DNA of 64,000 nt from CAYJHC01 sp964369465 (GTDB lineage: Bacteria > Bacillota > Clostridia > Peptostreptococcales > Anaerovoracaceae), in assembly GCA_964369465.1 (NCBI GenBank), contig CAYJEX010000003.1, positions 1-64,000 of the forward strand. The letters are read 5' to 3'. The notes below the pieces were generated by a model that did no database searches, was not told the origin of the DNA, and saw nothing but the letters and a program-made list of their open reading frames with translations. The translations under genes and the position numbers were made by a program. Position 1 is the stretch's first letter. Each line of letters begins with the position of its first letter. This document shows positions 40,918-49,018 of this stretch, piece by piece.

Positions 40918-41572
40918 TTTTAACCTCCTTTTTAATATGTTCAATAACTTCATGTATACTCATATTTGTTGTATCTATAAGTTTTGCATCTTTAGCTTGG
41001 CAAAGCGGATTAAGCTTTCTCGTCATATCATTGTTATCTCTTTGCTCGATGTCTTTTTTTACATCTTCAACGGTAATCTTTTCTCCTTTTTCAAGGAGCT
41101 CTTTATATCTTCTATTAGCTCTTACATCAACTGAAGCAACCATATAATATTTATATTCTGCATCATTCAATACATTTGTTCCTATATCTCTTCCATCCAT
41201 AATCACACTTTTTGTTTGTCCAATATGCCTTTGAATAGCAACAAGTTTTGATCTAATTTGTTTTAGAGCTGATGACTTTGACGCCATCATTGATACTTCC
41301 GGAGTCCTAATTTTATCATTAACATTCTTGCCATCTAAGATTATATCTCCAGAAAAGAAATCTATGGTTGTATTATCTATAAGATCTTTTAATTTTTTAG
41401 AGTCGTTCAAGTCAACATTGTTATTTATTATTTTCAAAGCAATTGCTCTATACATAGCACCCGTATCAATATATTCAATATTTAATTCTTTCGCCAAAGT
41501 TTTTGCAATTGTACTTTTTCCTGAGCCTCCTGGACCATCTATAGCAATGCGTATTAGCTTGTCTTTAGTCAT
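40904..41572 (-). CDS. cmk: Cytidylate kinase
   Basis: A 222-residue nucleoside monophosphate kinase that makes CDP or dCDP from CMP or dCMP. Motifs: P-loop IAIDGPGGSGKST (about 8-20), IDTGAMYRAI, the CMP-binding VIMDGRDIGTNVL and the lid RRYKELLEKG. Length is normal. GAGGAG precedes ATG 41572. The C-terminal bases overlap the DUF1015 start by 14 bases. In other Clostridia cmk is often followed by plsC or ispH-rpsA; here DUF1015 takes that place. Confidence 0.96.
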   Translation of the reverse strand: MTKDKLIRIAIDGPGGSGKSTIAKTLAKELNIEYIDTGAMYRAIALKIINNNVDLNDSKKLKDLIDNTTIDFFSGDIILDGKNVNDKIRTPEVSMMASKSSALKQIRSKLVAIQRHIGQTKSVIMDGRDIGTNVLNDAEYKYYMVASVDVRANRRYKELLEKGEKITVEDVKKDIEQRDNNDMTRKLNPLCQAKDAKLIDTTNMSIHEVIEHIKKEVKNGQN

Positions 41573-41641
41573 ATATAGTTCTCCTCAAAAACAACATATA
41601 TCATGCATGAAATAACATTTATATATGTTAAAGTTTTTATT

Positions 41642-42100
41642 TTACTTATTTTTGGAAATTAAGCCTTCTATTTCTGCAATAAAAGTATTGATATCTGTAA
41701 ATTGTCTATAAACCGAAGCAAACCTAACATATGCTACTTGATCCAACTCTTTTAATTCATCCATGATAAATTCGCCAATATAAGTACTACTTATTTCTTT
41801 TTCCATAGTATTACTTATACCTTTTTCTAATTTACTTACAATTTTTTCAATTTGTGATACTTTAACAGGTCTTTTTTCACAAGCTTTTATTATACCTTTC
41901 GTGATTTTGTCAGAGTCAAATATTTCTCTACTTCCATCTTTTTTCACTACCATAATTATTATTGCTTCAATTTTTTCATACGTAGTAAATCTTTTTTGAC
42001 ATTTCTCACATTCTCGTCTTCTTCTTATGCTATATCCATCCTCTGTAGACCTAGAATCCAAAACTCTGCTTCCTGGATTTTCACAATATGGGCATCTCAT
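41642..42100 (-). CDS. nrdR: Transcriptional repressor NrdR
   Basis: A 152-residue regulator of ribonucleotide reductase genes. The N-terminal zinc ribbon has CPYCENPGSRVLDSR and CEKCQKRFTTYE; the ATP-cone domain follows with VVKKDGSREIFDSDKI and IGEFIMDELKELDQVAYVRFASVY. ATG 42100 has GGGAGGC upstream; the longer frame into 42229 is unconserved. I found no target gene (nrd) in the window. The next gene upstream on this strand is a GGDEF-EAL protein, separated by 252 bases with a hairpin. Confidence 0.96.
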   Translation of the reverse strand: MRCPYCENPGSRVLDSRSTEDGYSIRRRRECEKCQKRFTTYEKIEAIIIMVVKKDGSREIFDSDKITKGIIKACEKRPVKVSQIEKIVSKLEKGISNTMEKEISSTYIGEFIMDELKELDQVAYVRFASVYRQFTDINTFIAEIEGLISKNK

Positions 42101-42291
42101 ATATTGCCTCCCGTATAATACATTTAATAACTTAAATATATTATAATTCTTTTTTATGAAATCGTATATATGTTTATTAAAAAAACTAAGTATTTTACAG
42201 AAAGAGTTTGGGAAATAATTTTTCTGCATTTATTTTAATTTTTTAGTTTATTATAATATAATTTAATTATCTATTTATTTTTCAATATAAA

Positions 42292-42318
42292 TAAATGGTC
42301 CCCGAAAGAAGCCATTTA
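42292..42318 (-). terminator. Probable terminator of the GGDEF-EAL gene
   Basis: TAAATGG (42292-42298) and CCATTTA (42312-42318) pair around a 13-base loop, and on the minus strand the stem is followed by a T-rich stretch. Confidence 0.5.
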
Positions 42319-42352
42319 CTTATAAATCTTTTTTTCATTATTATTCAACTGT

Positions 42353-45300
42353 CTATAACTTTTCTATATATTTTTTTGTGAATTCATCTATTGGCATTGG
42401 TTTATCAAATAAATACCCTTGTCCTACTCTACAATTCATTTCTTTAAGCACTTCATATTGCTCTTCATTTTCAATTCCTTCAGCTACTGAAGTAAGGTTC
42501 TCCATTTCAGAACATAAGTTCAATACCATTTTTGTAAGAATTTTTGATTTAATATTTTCATTTATATCTTTAGTCAAGCTCATATCTATTTTGATTTCAT
42601 CATAATCAGACAATTTTAGCGCCGCTAAGTTTGAATATCCACTTCCAAAGTCGTCTAAGGATATCGTAAATCCAGCTTTCGAAAGATTAGAAATAGTTTT
42701 TGAGAGAACTACATCACATGAAGCACTAATTGTCTCTGTAATCTCTATAATAATAGAAGATTTTTTTATGGAATATTTTTCACATAAATCGGTAAAAACA
42801 TCAACTATACCTTCAACATTTATAGTCATTCTCGAACAATTTACTGAAATTGGTATTTCTTCTTTTAATCCCTTTTCTTCCCATTTTTTTAATGTTTTAC
42901 AAACAGTTTCAAATACAAAAATGTCAATTTTTGAGATAATTCCTGCTTTTTCGTAAAAAGGTATGAATTCTATAGGAGTTTGGATTTCACCATAAGCATT
43001 TTTTCTTCTCACTAATGCTTCTGCGCCATTACATTCTCTTTTTTCAATATTCACTTGTGGCTGCAAATATACAACAAACTTTCCGTCCATAATTTCTTTT
43101 TCCAAATTTTCCGAAAGTATTTGGTCATAATTTTTAAATTGTGGATTTTCTCCCTCTTTTTGTTCTTCGTGATAATTTTTATTCCAAGTAAATCCTACTG
43201 AAGCGTCAAATTCTTCTTCATCTATTTTACTCTTTAATAACTTTATGTTATCTTCAAAATTTTCTTCAGATATGTTCTTTTTAAGAACTACAAATTCGTC
43301 CCCAGCGACTCTATAGCAGTCTTCATCAAAAATTTCTTTCAAATGATTAGCTACTATTTTTAGTACTTTATCTCCCTCAGCCATTCCTTTGCTTTCATTT
43401 ATGGTAGACAAATCAACATCTATATATGAGACTCCTAATGATTCAATGTCTTCATTACTTATCTCATCTAAAGATTTTCTAAAGCTGTTGCGATTCTTAA
43501 TTTCTGTAAGAGTATCATAATAACTCAAATCACTGAGTTCTTCTAACAATTCAGTTTCATCAAGAAAAGCCCCAATAAATTTTGATATTGATCGCAATAG
43601 GTAAATTTTATCGGTATTTATTTTAGGGTTGTCTGTTCCTATAAATCCAAGTGCCTTCCCTTCTCTGTCTCTAAGAGGAGCCGCAATTAAAGAAGTGATT
43701 CCTTGTGCTTCTAAAATTTGATACTCTTCTGAGTTTGTATCTACATCCTCATCCAAAGCATTAATATAAAATTCCTCTCCTTCTTCAAATTTCTCAAACC
43801 ATCGTGCAGCTACTTCAAATGGTACTTTCTGTAAATTATCAATAAAAGGTTCTGCTCCCTCATTACACCATTCATATGTATTGTTAAGATATTGGTTATC
43901 TTCAGTAATTTGAAAAATATAGCTCCTTTCTGCCTTATAAAATTTACCAACAATATCTAGAATCTTACCTATTGCTATCTCAGGGCCTTCTCCCGAATGA
44001 AGCATATTTATACAAGTGAGAAGAAGTTTTTCTTCTTCAAGTTTCACTTTCATTTCAGATTCCAAAGATGTTAATTTTGTTACATCAGTTGCCATTTCTA
44101 GTCTAACAAGTTTTCCTTCCATAGGAATCAACTTGTCTTTTAATAAATATGTCTTTTCAAATATTGGATTATAAAATGTCCACTCATAGAAATCTTTATC
44201 CGTTAATATGGCATTAGTACAAAAATCGCAAGGTTCTTTTTTCCCTTGCAAAAGTTCATAACACAGTTTACCCTTCCATTCTTTTTCCTCAGGGTACCCC
44301 AAAAGGGCTAAGGCAGCTCTATTCAAATACAAAACTTCATATGTATCTATGTCTGAAATATAAACAACATCATCTGCACTATCTGTTATATAAGCAGATA
44401 CTTTTCCATACTCAGTAAGCGCTTCCACTGTCCCTTCTAAATGCTCTCTTTGAGTTACTAGAGAAATTATTTTAGCAACATATTGCAAACTATTTATTTC
44501 TTTTTCTGTCCAGATCCTAACTTTAGTACAATCATCAAGCCCGATGAAAAATGGAATATAGTCGTCTTTTTTTACTTGTACATGTAAAAATGCTTTTATT
44601 TGCTGCTCTTCCATTAATTCATAAGCCGGATCTTGTTTTTTTATAGCTTGTAAGTTATTTGAATAAATAACGCCTCCTTTTGCTGAAATAAATAAATTGT
44701 TTAAAATTTCATTTGATACATTCTGCAAGTTTTCTTTTTCTTTACTTATCCCGTCTTTGCACCATTCAAAGGTGTTACTATATGTATTTCCATAATCAAA
44801 AGTTTCTAGAATAAAGCATCTATCGGCATTATACTTTTCACATATATACTTTAAAGAAGCATCTATTGCCCTTTCTTCTCCATTATCACTATATATTATC
44901 TCAAATATTGAAGAAATTACATCATAGTCAAAATATGCTTCAGCCATTCTTTCGGCACTTTCAACTTTTGTCAAATTCAACATACTGCTATTAACTAAAG
45001 ATTCATCATAAATTATGTGTATATTTTTTCCTTTATATTTTGCTTGATACAAGGCTTTATCGCTCGCTTTGTATAATTCTTCATATGTTAGTCCTGCCTC
45101 TGGATATTTTGCTATACCCATACTCACTGTAATAGAACATTCTCTATATTCTCTATGCGAAGAATATCTTTTATTTATAGTTTTTAAAATTCTTTCTGCT
45201 ATTTCTTCTATGTCTTCTTTGTTTTTTAAATTTTTAGCAAAAATGACAAATTCATCTCCTCCTAGCCTGCCAAGCACATCATTTTCTGAAAATATTTCTC

Positions 45301-46333
45301 TTAGAATTTCTCCCATTTCTCTTAAAATCATATCTCCAAAAAAATGTCCTAAGTTGTCATTTATTTTTTTGAAATCATCTATGTCAATGATAAACAATGC
45401 AAAAGACTCTTCTTTATTTTTAATTAATGTTTCGTTAATTATATGCTCTGAGTTCACCTTATTATATGTTCCTGTAAGCAAATCAATTCTTGATCGTTCT
45501 TCAAACATTTTTTGTTCATGTACATCAAGACCTCTTCCAATCAGGAAAATTGGTTTTCCATTTTCATCATTTAGTGGCTCATATATTGTTCTATAATATC
45601 TATAATTTCCATCAACTTGAAGATATCTAATGTCTAATGGCTCATAAATTCCTTCTTTCATGTTTTTTACTAGCTTATAGTATAAATTTAGGTCGTCTTT
45701 ATAAACAACATCTGCTAATGTATCATTGGTAAACTCTTGGGTTGATCCAGAAATGGCATTTTTTGTGTTAATATTTTTCCCAACAAATTGTACTTTATTT
45801 GATCTTAAATCAAAAATCCAAAACCATTCATTAGTTAATTCTTGTATTTTATTAATTAAAGTTTTGTTTGAAATTTTATCCAAAAAATAGTTCCCATACT
45901 GGTTTCCTTCTGACGCATCCATAAACTCTATTCTTAAATCTCTAAAAAATACTATAACCACTTTTTTATTAAAAGCTTCTATTTTATTTAAAATGATTTC
46001 TACAGGTATTTCTTCACTATTCAAATTATAGCTAAGCCAAGGAAATTTATGAATACCTTTTTCCAACGCAATATTAAAATGTTCTTTTGCTAATTTATTG
46101 CTTTTACCTCCATTTGGCTGATGCTCAGGGTAAAGATTATTGAGATTATTTTTGTATTCTTTTTCGGTACTTACGCCAAACAAATTTAGTAGTTGCTTGT
46201 TACAGGAAATTATTTCCATTTCCTCACTTATAAGCATCGCGCCCATAGGAAATTTTTCAACCAATTCATTGTAATTTATTGCTATTTCCGATTTTTTTTG
46301 TTCATTTGAATTGTATTCCTGTATGTTTTCCAT
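42353..46333 (-). CDS. PAS-GGDEF-GAF/PAS-GAF-GGDEF-EAL cyclic-di-GMP enzyme
   Basis: A 1326-residue soluble protein with no membrane segment. In order: a PAS domain (about 20-140), a PAS (about 165-275, RYYRTIYEPLNDENGKP), GGDEF-1 with an intact GGDEF at 358-362, a GAF-like domain (about 460-610), a PAS with CDFC (about 625-735), a second GAF-like domain (about 755-900), GGDEF-2 with AGDEF (1010-1014), and an EAL domain whose motif is EALVR (1105-1109). EAL residues for catalysis are all present: VNCSR, EITET, DDFGSGYS, KID, EGIEN and GQGYLF. It may therefore both make and break cyclic di-GMP, or use one GGDEF as a regulatory GTP site. ATG 46333 has TAGGAG upstream. It lies 45 bases after a trigger-factor-like gene. 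Confidence 0.9.
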   Translation of the reverse strand: MENIQEYNSNEQKKSEIAINYNELVEKFPMGAMLISEEMEIISCNKQLLNLFGVSTEKEYKNNLNNLYPEHQPNGGKSNKLAKEHFNIALEKGIHKFPWLSYNLNSEEIPVEIILNKIEAFNKKVVIVFFRDLRIEFMDASEGNQYGNYFLDKISNKTLINKIQELTNEWFWIFDLRSNKVQFVGKNINTKNAISGSTQEFTNDTLADVVYKDDLNLYYKLVKNMKEGIYEPLDIRYLQVDGNYRYYRTIYEPLNDENGKPIFLIGRGLDVHEQKMFEERSRIDLLTGTYNKVNSEHIINETLIKNKEESFALFIIDIDDFKKINDNLGHFFGDMILREMGEILREIFSENDVLGRLGGDEFVIFAKNLKNKEDIEEIAERILKTINKRYSSHREYRECSITVSMGIAKYPEAGLTYEELYKASDKALYQAKYKGKNIHIIYDESLVNSSMLNLTKVESAERMAEAYFDYDVISSIFEIIYSDNGEERAIDASLKYICEKYNADRCFILETFDYGNTYSNTFEWCKDGISKEKENLQNVSNEILNNLFISAKGGVIYSNNLQAIKKQDPAYELMEEQQIKAFLHVQVKKDDYIPFFIGLDDCTKVRIWTEKEINSLQYVAKIISLVTQREHLEGTVEALTEYGKVSAYITDSADDVVYISDIDTYEVLYLNRAALALLGYPEEKEWKGKLCYELLQGKKEPCDFCTNAILTDKDFYEWTFYNPIFEKTYLLKDKLIPMEGKLVRLEMATDVTKLTSLESEMKVKLEEEKLLLTCINMLHSGEGPEIAIGKILDIVGKFYKAERSYIFQITEDNQYLNNTYEWCNEGAEPFIDNLQKVPFEVAARWFEKFEEGEEFYINALDEDVDTNSEEYQILEAQGITSLIAAPLRDREGKALGFIGTDNPKINTDKIYLLRSISKFIGAFLDETELLEELSDLSYYDTLTEIKNRNSFRKSLDEISNEDIESLGVSYIDVDLSTINESKGMAEGDKVLKIVANHLKEIFDEDCYRVAGDEFVVLKKNISEENFEDNIKLLKSKIDEEEFDASVGFTWNKNYHEEQKEGENPQFKNYDQILSENLEKEIMDGKFVVYLQPQVNIEKRECNGAEALVRRKNAYGEIQTPIEFIPFYEKAGIISKIDIFVFETVCKTLKKWEEKGLKEEIPISVNCSRMTINVEGIVDVFTDLCEKYSIKKSSIIIEITETISASCDVVLSKTISNLSKAGFTISLDDFGSGYSNLAALKLSDYDEIKIDMSLTKDINENIKSKILTKMVLNLCSEMENLTSVAEGIENEEQYEVLKEMNCRVGQGYLFDKPMPIDEFTKKYIEKL

Positions 46334-46378
46334 AAGTTTTCTCCTAAAATTTTTTAGCATTATTCAATTGTAATAATT

Positions 46379-47596
46379 TTAGACTTCTTTTTTTCCTAAT
46401 TCAATAACTCTATCTATAACTTTTTCAACATATAGTGAAAAGTATATTGAATCTTCTCCATAAAACTCTTCAAAAGATTTTCCGTTTGAAAATTGTTTGA
46501 ATGATTCATCATCTAATCCTTGCTCTTCAAGTACAGAATCAATATAACTATTGTATTCCTCTTTTGTTACCTCTATTCCTTCTGCTTGAGCTATTCCATA
46601 TATTATCAATTCATCTCTAACTGCTGTAATTGCATATTCATTTACTAGCTCATCAAATTGTGTCATGTCCATTTGTAATGCGTACGATATATAGTTCTCC
46701 AATTCCATATTTTGCATTTCTGCTTCATTTTTTATTTCGTTTACTATTTCATCCTCAATATATTTTACTTGTTCTTCTGGATATTCAATTATCGTTGAGG
46801 TTTCCATTATAACACCCATCAAGCGTATTTGTTCATTATATTTTTCTTCTGCAATTTTTTCTTTTTCTAAAGAATCTTTTATACTTGCTCTATATTCTTC
46901 TACTGTGTCATACCCCATTTGCTTAGCAAAATCATCATCAAGCAATGGATGTTCATAAGCCGTTATTGAATTAATTACAACTTCAAATTCTACATCTTCT
47001 CCTGCAAGCTCCTCCGATTGATACTCATCTGGAAATGTAAGTTCTAGAACTACTCTATCTCCATTTCTATATCCAATTAATCCTTCTTCAAATCCTGGAA
47101 TAAATTGACCTGAACCAATTATTAGGGTTTGGTTAGATGCAGTTCCACCTTCAAATTGCACTCCATCTTTTGATCCACTATAATCAATATTTACAGTTGA
47201 ACCGTCCTCTACAACATCTTGTGTAACTTGAATCTGATTTTCATCCAATGCTTTTGCAATTTCAAAATCAACATCTTCATCAGAAATTACAACTTCAACA
47301 TAGTTAATTTTTAAATTTTTGTATTCACCAAGTTCAATATAATCACTTGTAGAATAATTCACTCGGTTAAGTTCATTGTTAAACATTACGAAATATGTAA
47401 CTATTCCAATTGCTAAAACTGCAACAACAAGAATAATTAAATCTCTTTTATTTCTTCTTCTTACCTTTTTATCTTTATTATTAGCTTCATCATTTTCTTC
47501 TTGTATATTTGATTTTGATTTGTATTCTTTGTTCTTTTTTTTATCATCGCTTGTATTTTTTTCTTCTTTTTCCGTCATTTGCTCTTTTTCCTTCAT
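46379..47596 (-). CDS. Membrane-tethered FKBP/trigger-factor-like prolyl isomerase
   Basis: A 405-residue protein. A charged cytoplasmic N-terminus (about 1-50, rich in Lys, Glu and Asn) leads to one membrane helix (about 52-74, LIILVVAVLAIGIVTYFVMF). The outer part has an FKBP domain (about 130-215, LIIGSGQFIPGFEEGLIGYRNGD) and then a helical region like the C-terminal chaperone domain of trigger factor (about 215-395). The ribosome-binding domain of true trigger factor is missing. It should fold proteins outside the membrane. ATG 47596 follows AAAGGT; ATG 47611 overlaps that site. It is not fused to any signalling domain, and the following gene is the GGDEF-EAL protein. Confidence 0.88.
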   Translation of the reverse strand: MKEKEQMTEKEEKNTSDDKKKNKEYKSKSNIQEENDEANNKDKKVRRRNKRDLIILVVAVLAIGIVTYFVMFNNELNRVNYSTSDYIELGEYKNLKINYVEVVISDEDVDFEIAKALDENQIQVTQDVVEDGSTVNIDYSGSKDGVQFEGGTASNQTLIIGSGQFIPGFEEGLIGYRNGDRVVLELTFPDEYQSEELAGEDVEFEVVINSITAYEHPLLDDDFAKQMGYDTVEEYRASIKDSLEKEKIAEEKYNEQIRLMGVIMETSTIIEYPEEQVKYIEDEIVNEIKNEAEMQNMELENYISYALQMDMTQFDELVNEYAITAVRDELIIYGIAQAEGIEVTKEEYNSYIDSVLEEQGLDDESFKQFSNGKSFEEFYGEDSIYFSLYVEKVIDRVIELGKKEV

Positions 47597-47678
47597 ATTA
47601 TTACCTTTCATTTACTTCAAATCAGAAAATCAAGTTTTCTTATTTAATATTTTATCATACTGATATTCAAAAATCAAA

Positions 47679-47710
47679 AATACCTCATTCTATAATTAGA
47701 ACGAGGTATT
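47679..47710 (-). terminator. Terminator of the infC-rpmI-rplT operon
   Basis: AATACCTCATTCT and AGAACGAGGTATT pair with one mismatch, seven bases after the rplT stop on the minus strand, followed by TTTTTGATTTTT. Confidence 0.85.
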
Positions 47711-47717
47711 AAACACT

Positions 47718-48074
47718 TTATTTTAATGCCGATTTCGCTGTTTCACATAATTTTGAAAAAGCAGGAGCATCATACACTGCCATTTCAGAAAGCATTTTTC
47801 TATTTATTTCTACTCCAGCAGCTTTTAATCCATTCATAAGTCTGCTATATGAAATATCATTCATTCTTGCTGCCGCATTAATTCTAGTAATCCACAGTTT
47901 TCTAAAATCTCTTTTTCTATTTTTTCTGCCAATATATGCTGACTTAAGAGATCTCATAACAGCTGGGTTTGCAGCTTTAAATACTTTACTTTTATTTCCG
48001 TAGAACCCTTTTGCTAATTTAATAATTTTTTTATGTCTTTTATGTGCATTTAATCCTTTTTTAACTCTTGCCAT
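47718..48074 (-). CDS. rplT: 50S ribosomal protein L20
   Basis: A 118-residue basic protein with the full L20 pattern (RVKKGLNAHKRHKKIIKLAKGFYG at the start, WITRINAAARMNDISYSRLMNGLK-type core). It binds 23S rRNA early in 50S assembly and, in Firmicutes, represses its own operon through the infC leader. It is the last gene of infC-rpmI-rplT, 21 bases after rpmI. Confidence 0.98.
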   Translation of the reverse strand: MARVKKGLNAHKRHKKIIKLAKGFYGNKSKVFKAANPAVMRSLKSAYIGRKNRKRDFRKLWITRINAAARMNDISYSRLMNGLKAAGVEINRKMLSEMAVYDAPAFSKLCETAKSALK

Positions 48075-48095
48075 TTTTCTTACCTCCTAATTTTA

Positions 48096-48296
48096 CTACT
48101 TACTTAAAACTGCTTTAATTCTTTTAAGGTCGGCTGAAGATAATGTAATTGATTTTCTAAGACCTCTTTTTCTTTTAGCTGACTTTTTAGTAAGAATATG
48201 GCTTTTGTACGCCTTATTTCTCTTTATTTTTCCTGATCCTGTAATTTTAAATCTTTTGCATGCACCTCTGTGTGACTTCATTTTGTTTTTTGCCAT
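48096..48296 (-). CDS. rpmI: 50S ribosomal protein L35
   Basis: A 66-residue, very basic protein (NKMKSHRGACKRFKITGSGKIKR start, SKRKRGLRK-type end). It lies between infC and rplT with AGGAGG before ATG 48296. Confidence 0.97.
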   Translation of the reverse strand: MAKNKMKSHRGACKRFKITGSGKIKRNKAYKSHILTKKSAKRKRGLRKSITLSSADLKRIKAVLSK

Positions 48297-48331
48297 TACT
48301 TTTCCTCCTATATAAAATTTAGCTAATTGTT

Positions 48332-48841
48332 TTATTTTTTTGGTGTCAAGAACATGATTAAACTTCGACCTTCCATTTTAGGCGATCTTTCAACATCTGC
48401 AATTTCATTCAACTCTTCTGCAAATTTGTTCATAACTTCAATCCCTCTATTTGTACAGTCTCTTTCCCTACCTCTAAATCTTAAAGTAACCTTTACTTTA
48501 TCTCCATCCTTAAGAAACTTACCCGCAGTGTTTGCCTTTACTTGAATATCATGATCCTCAATGAATGTACTTAATCTAATTTCTTTGACTTGAACCATTT
48601 TTTGTTTTTTCTTGGATTCTTTTTCTTTTTTTTGAATTTCATATCTATACTTCCCATAATCCAATATTTTGCATACTGGTGGACTTGCATTTGGTGATAT
48701 GTTTATTAAATCCAATCCCTTCTCTTCTGCAAGAGCTAAGGCATCTTTTAATGTCATTATTCCAAGCTGTTCTCCATCATCACTTATTACTCTGAGTTCT
48801 TCAGATTTGATTTCATCATTAATTATATATTCTTTACTAAT
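48332..48841 (-). CDS. infC: Translation initiation factor IF-3, started at AUU
   Basis: A 169-residue protein of normal length. The N-domain has KEYIINDEIKSEELRVI and LDLINISPNASPPVCKILDYGKY; the C-domain has VKEIRLSTFIEDHDIQVK and RFRGRE. No ATG, GTG or TTG fits the normal start. GGGAGG (48850-48855) is eight bases upstream of ATT (48839-48841), giving (M)SKEYIINDE. An ATT start for infC is known in E. coli, where IF-3 rejects such starts and so controls its own amount; the same logic would apply here. The frame upstream of ATT (to 48904) is open but lies in the leader hairpin. Confidence 0.9.
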   Translation of the reverse strand: MSKEYIINDEIKSEELRVISDDGEQLGIMTLKDALALAEEKGLDLINISPNASPPVCKILDYGKYRYEIQKKEKESKKKQKMVQVKEIRLSTFIEDHDIQVKANTAGKFLKDGDKVKVTLRFRGRERDCTNRGIEVMNKFAEELNEIADVERSPKMEGRSLIMFLTPKK

Positions 48842-48864
48842 TGCTTTTTCCTCCCTGAAACAAA

Positions 48865-48898
48865 ATAAAACAATGGCGAATTTCAAGAAATCCGCCAT
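48865..48898 (-). terminator. L20-leader-type attenuator hairpin before infC
   Basis: On the minus strand ATGGCGGATTTC and GAAATTCGCCAT pair over 12 bases including one G-U, followed by TTGTTTTATTTTG, a T-rich terminator tail that ends ten bases before the infC ribosome-binding site. A second small hairpin (AGAAG and CTTCT) lies upstream near 48955-48971, with TATCCGCTTCTCACC as seen in Firmicutes L20 leaders. L20 or IF-3 dependent attenuation is inferred from this. Confidence 0.75.
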
Positions 48899-48985
48899 AA
48901 ACATAGACTATAAAAGTTCATATTAACCATATTAGCTTAACTTATGGTGAGAAGCGGATATCTTCTACTTTTTTATTACAATATA

Positions 48986-49014
48986 ATATTACCATGATAC
49001 TATTTGTTTGTCAA
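48986..49014 (-). promoter_or_regulatory. Promoter of the infC operon
   Basis: On the minus strand a perfect -35 TTGACA (49009-49014) and a -10 TAATAT (48986-48991) 17 bases apart. The leader to the infC start is about 135 bases long. The -35 begins five bases from the stop of the preceding gene. Confidence 0.6.
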
Positions 49015-49018
49015 TTAC

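Noticed and set aside
42101..42229. N-terminal extension of nrdR
   Set aside because: The conserved zinc ribbon begins directly at ATG 42100, which has a strong ribosome-binding site; the extension has no similarity to the family.
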